A stretch of 17,496 bases of DNA from CAIURC01 sp043777315 (GTDB taxonomy: Bacteria > Verrucomicrobiota > Verrucomicrobiia > Chthoniobacterales > Chthoniobacteraceae). Position 1 is the first letter of the stretch. Each line of letters begins with the position of its first letter. The DNA lies in the NCBI GenBank assembly GCA_043777315.1, contig JAYVPW010000148.1:1-17496 (forward strand), written 5' to 3'. The notes beneath the pieces were generated by a model. It made no database searches. It was not told the origin of the DNA and saw nothing but the letters and a program-made list of their open reading frames with translations. Shown here piece after piece: positions 14,545 through 17,496 of this stretch. The translations under genes were made by a program, and so were the position numbers.

Positions 14545-15237
14545 ATGAAAAAACATATCCTCGTGGTCGAAGACGACGCCCACATCCGCCTCGGATTGTG
14601 TGATGCGCTGCGGGCCGAGGGCTACGAAGTGACCGCGTGCGGCGACGGCGCGCAAGCCCTGCCGCTGCTCCGCCAGACGAGCCCGCACCTCGTCGTCCTC
14701 GACATCATGCTGCCGAACAAAAGTGGCTACGATCTCTGCCGCGAAATCCGCGCGGCGAAGAATCACGTGCCGATCCTGATGCTCTCCGCGAAAGGCCAGG
14801 AGATCGATAAAGTCGTCGGGCTGGAGCTCGGCGCGGACGATTATGTGACCAAGCCGTTCAGCCTGCGCGAGTTGCTCGCCCGCGTGCATGCGCTGCTCCG
14901 GCGCGCGCAGCCCGGCACGAGCGGCGTGGATGTTCCGGACGAAATTCGTTTCGGAAAGGTGCGGGTCGATGGGCGGGCCTTGCGGGGCGTGCGCGGACGC
15001 GAAACCTTCGAGCTGTCGCCGCGCGAATTGAAGGTGCTCGCGCTCCTCCACCGCGAACTCGGCAACGCGGTTTCGCGCGACACGATCCTCAACGAAGTGT
15101 GGGGAATCGACTACTTCGGCACCACGCGGACGCTCGATCAGCTCATCGTGAAGCTCCGCCAAAAAATCGAGGAAACGCCCGCCGAGCCGCGGCATTTACT
15201 CACGGTCCACGGACTCGGCTACCGACTGGAAAACTAA
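14545..15237 (+). CDS. OmpR/PhoB-family response regulator
   Basis: The 230-residue regulator has a receiver domain (residues 1-120) with the acidic pair Asp10-Asp11 (LVVEDDAHIR), phospho-acceptor Asp53 (VVLDIMLPNKSG), Ser81 in the Thr/Ser switch position (LMLSAKGQ) and Lys103 (VTKPFSLREL). A winged-helix DNA-binding domain follows at about 130-230: ELSPRELKVLALLHRELGNA, SRDTILNEVWG, RTLDQLIVKLRQKIE and a C-terminal wing LLTVHGLGYRLEN. All signature residues are present, so it should be a functional transcription factor activated by the upstream kinase. No Shine-Dalgarno sequence is seen. The last 42 bp overlap the convergent DUF2892-type gene. Confidence 0.95.
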   Translation: MKKHILVVEDDAHIRLGLCDALRAEGYEVTACGDGAQALPLLRQTSPHLVVLDIMLPNKSGYDLCREIRAAKNHVPILMLSAKGQEIDKVVGLELGADDYVTKPFSLRELLARVHALLRRAQPGTSGVDVPDEIRFGKVRVDGRALRGVRGRETFELSPRELKVLALLHRELGNAVSRDTILNEVWGIDYFGTTRTLDQLIVKLRQKIEETPAEPRHLLTVHGLGYRLEN

Positions 15238-15498
15238 CCCGCCTCGCCGGTGCGACCGTGCATGGCCGAGGGCGTCGTAAACTTCGCATTTCCCGGTGAC
15301 CCCGCGGCGGATCAGGGCACCGCCGAGCAGGGCGAGCAGTCCGCCGCCGATCGAGCGGTGAGCCAACCCCAGCCCGACGAGCGCGATGCCGGCGAAGACG
15401 GAAATGGTGCGCTCCGATTCGGGGACGTTGCGAAGAAGCTCACGGCGGAGTGATTCGAGTGGAGGGAGATCGGCGAGGGGCTGAGTGGTGAGTGGCAT
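15196..15498 (-). CDS. DUF2892/YgaP-like small membrane protein
   Basis: The 100-residue protein has NVPESERTISVFAGIALVG at about 24-42 and a second hydrophobic segment SIGGGLLALLGGALIRRGVTG at about 49-69, then CEVYDALG with Cys71. This layout (N-V-x-x-x-E-R, two short membrane segments around a turn, R-G-x-T-G-x-C) is typical of DUF2892 proteins, whose function is not established in general. The last codons overlap the response regulator by 42 bp on the opposite strand. ATG 15498 is taken because the upstream in-frame sequence has no similar content. It lies downstream of the solute-binding protein gene on the same strand, but a palindromic repeat separates them. Confidence 0.8.
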   Translation of the reverse strand: MPLTTQPLADLPPLESLRRELLRNVPESERTISVFAGIALVGLGLAHRSIGGGLLALLGGALIRRGVTGKCEVYDALGHARSHRRGGLVFQSVAESVDRE

Positions 15499-15595
15499 GG
15501 TGTCTGGATGATGGAATGGAGGTGGGACACGGTTGATTCGCGCCACGGAAATCCGCTGCGTGTGAGAATGCCGCCCGCGCTCCAGCTTGCAGATC

Positions 15596-15723
15596 GTCAC
15601 CCGGAGCGAAGCGCCACGGAGTCGAAGGACCTCTCACGTCGCTCCCGTCGCGCGCGTGTTCCGGGGAAAAGCAAGAGATCCTTCGACCGCGTTTCGCTGG
15701 CGCTCCACTCCGCTCGGGATGAC
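15596..15723. repeat. Palindromic GTCATCC...GGATGAC-type repeat, copy 2
   Basis: Outer arms 15596-15608 and 15711-15723 pair with two mismatches. Inner arms 15621-15634 (GTCGAAGGACCTCT) and 15674-15687 (AGAGATCCTTCGAC) pair with one mismatch. The arm sequences match the copy at 10801-10929, while the central loops differ. It lies 15 bp beyond the end of the solute-binding protein gene. Confidence 0.85.
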
Positions 15724-15738
15724 TGGACTTTGGGTCGC

Positions 15739-17310
15739 TCAGCGACGTGCGCGCGCGAGTTCTGCGGCGTCGCGGTATTGCTCGCGGAAGCTGTCGGCGA
15801 GCTGTTTCGCGAGCTGGACCTCGTCGATTTTCTTGCCGGCCAGCGCGTCGCGAATTCGGCCGGAAGCGGTGGCGTAATCGACCGCCTGAACGTCGGAAAA
15901 ACGGGCCAGCGCCTCCGGCGGGAAATCCGCCTCGATCAGCGCGTGCCAGGCGGTGGCGAGCTCGTCGTGCGTGTCGATGCACATGATGCGGAAGATGAAG
16001 GCGATCGAGCGGAAGAGCGGGCTCGTCCATTTTTCGTGGTAGGTGAAGGTGCGCGCGAGTTCGTACGGATTCACGTCGGGATCGCTGCGGAGCGGCGCGA
16101 ATTCCGGCGCGTAAAGTTCCGGCAGCAGCGGCAGGCGGCGGAGCGCGTAGTGCTCGGGACCGCCGAGCGTGCCAGGCTTCCAATTCCACAATCGCTGACC
16201 CTCCGGCGACAGGACGAAGGCGATGAATGCGCGCGCGACGTCGGGATTCGGCGCGCCGCGGAAGAGCCCGATCGGATCGACGCCGACGCTCGTCCCGCCT
16301 TGCGCGTTGACGTATTGCATCGGCGAAGTGCCGTCCGCACGGCGCATCGATTCGCTCTGGAATCGGGCGTAAAAATCGATGCTCATTCCTGCCGCCGCAT
16401 CGCCCGCGCCGACATCGAGCGAGATCTTCGTGGAGGAGTCGGTGAAGTAGCGCGCGTTCGCTCCGATCTTCATCAGGAGCTGCATCGCGCGGGTCCAGCC
16501 TTCGGAAACGTCGCCGCTTTCCTGCATCTGCTGCTGGATCAGCATCTCGAAGGATTTGTTGACCGAGCTGCTTTGCGTCGGGTTGGCGAGCGCGATCTCG
16601 CGGAAGTAGCGCGGGTCGGCGAGATCGCTCCAGCGGGCGGGCGGCGTGGCGATGTCGAGGCGGCGAAGCGCGTCGTTGTTGAAGCAGATTCCGAAGGACG
16701 AAACGACCGTGCCGATCCAGCGTCCGTGCGGATCCCAAAACGGTTCGCCGCTCACGGTTTGCGGGATCATGCGATCGTTGAAGAGCTCGGGATGCGTGGT
16801 GACGAAGCCGCTGTCCACGAGGAATCCGGCCGCGGCTTGGGACTGCAAATCGTATGCGCCGCCGCCGAAAAAGAGGTCGATGCCGCAGCCGACAGTCGAG
16901 GCGAGAAAGGCCCGCCGTGCCTGTTGCTCCGGCGGGTCGTCGTCGGGCGTGTCGTCGAGGATGAGCTTGGCATTCGCAAATCCGCGCTCGACGGCGGAGC
17001 TCCATTCCTTGCCGAGCGCGTGGGTCCAGTGGTTGCGGAAAGTCGCGACGTATTCGCTGGCGGTGTAGCGCGTGATCTCGCTCGTGCCGCCGGGCGTGCG
17101 GAAATCGACGCGGACCCGCGCGCCCGTTTTCGCGAAATAGTGCGCGGCGAAAGCGCGTCCGAATTCGTAGCGGATCGCTTCGTTGTGCGGGGTGACGATG
17201 ACGATCGTCCGCTCGCCGGTGGCGTGACCGGCGTCTTGTTTTGGCCGAAACAAAATTGGAGCGACGATGACGGCGACCAAGGCCAGAAAGAGCGAAAGAT
17301 TTTTGGCCAT
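15739..17310 (-). CDS. ABC-type extracellular solute-binding protein
   Basis: The 523-residue protein starts with a hydrophobic export segment (MAKNLSLFLALVAVIVAPIL) and no lipobox Cys. The mature part follows the family 1/iron-type binding-protein pattern: ERTIVIVTPHNEAIRYEFGR, then VDFFFGG-like text (GIDLFFGGGAYDLQSQAAAG), WIGTVVSSFGICFNNDALRR, PARWSDLADPRYFREIALAN, DAAAGMSIDFYARFQSESMR and FIAFVLSPEGQRLWNWKPGT. It should capture a solute outside the membrane for an ABC importer; the ligand is unknown, with a metal complex or polyamine-like solute as possibilities. It is longer than the common 330-350 residues, with about 120 extra C-terminal residues. No permease or ATPase gene is within the window; they may lie to the right or elsewhere. 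ATG 17310 precedes the export segment directly. Confidence 0.85.
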   Translation of the reverse strand: MAKNLSLFLALVAVIVAPILFRPKQDAGHATGERTIVIVTPHNEAIRYEFGRAFAAHYFAKTGARVRVDFRTPGGTSEITRYTASEYVATFRNHWTHALGKEWSSAVERGFANAKLILDDTPDDDPPEQQARRAFLASTVGCGIDLFFGGGAYDLQSQAAAGFLVDSGFVTTHPELFNDRMIPQTVSGEPFWDPHGRWIGTVVSSFGICFNNDALRRLDIATPPARWSDLADPRYFREIALANPTQSSSVNKSFEMLIQQQMQESGDVSEGWTRAMQLLMKIGANARYFTDSSTKISLDVGAGDAAAGMSIDFYARFQSESMRRADGTSPMQYVNAQGGTSVGVDPIGLFRGAPNPDVARAFIAFVLSPEGQRLWNWKPGTLGGPEHYALRRLPLLPELYAPEFAPLRSDPDVNPYELARTFTYHEKWTSPLFRSIAFIFRIMCIDTHDELATAWHALIEADFPPEALARFSDVQAVDYATASGRIRDALAGKKIDEVQLAKQLADSFREQYRDAAELARARR

Positions 17311-17339
17311 GCGAGCGGCGGCAGTCGGAGGACTAAACC

Positions 17340-17363
17340 GCGAAGGAGCGAAGGAGCGAAGAG
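17340..17363 (+). repeat. Three 8-bp GCGAAGGA-like tandem units
   Basis: Two exact GCGAAGGA units are followed by GCGAAGAG, just upstream of the solute-binding protein start on the opposite strand. The repeat lies in the putative promoter region of that gene and next to the long palindrome. Confidence 0.65.
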
Positions 17364-17393
17364 GAAAGACAGCCTCCGTCTTCAGGCCGAAAG

Positions 17394-17490
17394 GGCGGAA
17401 GCTTGGTCCGCGAAATCACGCGAAAAAACGCGAAATCCGGCCTCCTTTTTTCGCGTGATTTCGCGTGATTTCGCGGACCAATATTCCGCC
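17394..17490. repeat. Long palindrome built from CGCGAAATCA units
   Basis: Left arm 17403-17428 (TTGGTCCGCGAAATCACGCG...) pairs with right arm 17446-17481, which carries one extra 10-bp TGATTTCGCG unit. Outer 7-bp arms GGCGGAA (17394-17400) and TTCCGCC (17484-17490) extend the stem. The loop is about 17 bp. No coding content is seen in 17311-17496. Confidence 0.85.
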
Positions 17491-17496
17491 ACTTAG

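Noticed and set aside
17340..17490. CRISPR array
   Set aside because: The repeats are short direct units and a single palindrome. There are no regularly spaced repeats with unique spacers and no cas genes.
15508..17496. Plus-strand open frame of 662 codons opposite the solute-binding protein
   Set aside because: It runs through the palindromic repeats and has no domain pattern, while the minus-strand reading matches a known family from end to end.

Overview
This 17.5 kb window is high-GC bacterial chromosome. It most resembles a member of the Verrucomicrobiota, perhaps of the Chthoniobacterales/Spartobacteria type. That placement is an inference from the protein flavour (DUF4976 sulfatase, BsuPI-like secreted protein, large secreted VWA protein, Gly/Arg-rich conserved hypothetical), from CGCGAAATCA-type palindromic repeats, and from the near absence of Shine-Dalgarno sites before well-supported starts. 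It has not been tested against any database. Genes are densely packed, and no tRNA, rRNA or CRISPR array was seen.

Bases 1-4946 are a run of damaged genes. An IS30-family element, cut off by the window edge and carrying a frameshifted transposase, sits against the 5'-truncated remains of a sulfatase that also has an in-frame TGA. Next comes a malto-oligosyltrehalose trehalohydrolase (TreZ) gene with an in-frame TAG, a deletion of most of its catalytic barrel and a frameshift at a nine-T run. A GDE-type glycogen-debranching enzyme gene follows, with one in-frame TAG. Together this looks like a recently decaying glycan/trehalose-glycogen block. TAG and TGA also end intact genes here, so a changed genetic code is not needed to explain the stops.

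Bases 5056-10759 carry intact genes. On the minus strand are an AEC-family transporter preceded by a small secreted protein. On the plus strand is a BsuPI-like secreted protein. A 596-residue minus-strand protein of unknown function has a Gly/Arg/Pro-rich N-terminal region, a conserved-looking core and an acidic tail. It is divergent from acpP (acyl carrier protein), which has a strong intrinsic terminator. Then come a small Ala/Pro/Lys-rich secreted protein and an RluA-family pseudouridine synthase.

Bases 11013-15237 hold a signalling module on the plus strand: a secreted VWA-domain protein with an intact MIDAS, a membrane histidine kinase with a large extracytoplasmic region, and an OmpR/PhoB-type response regulator. 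A cloverleaf-like repeat lies between the VWA and kinase genes. The regulator gene overlaps, tail to tail, a small DUF2892-type membrane protein. The window ends with a large ABC-type extracellular solute-binding protein (minus strand) without partner genes in view, followed by a long palindrome at the right edge.

Several different structured intergenic repeats occur: a pair of related GTCATCC...GGATGAC palindromes (10801-10929 and 15596-15723), a GC-rich inverted repeat (4965-5023), the cloverleaf (12354-12419) and the CGCGAAATCA palindrome (17394-17490).
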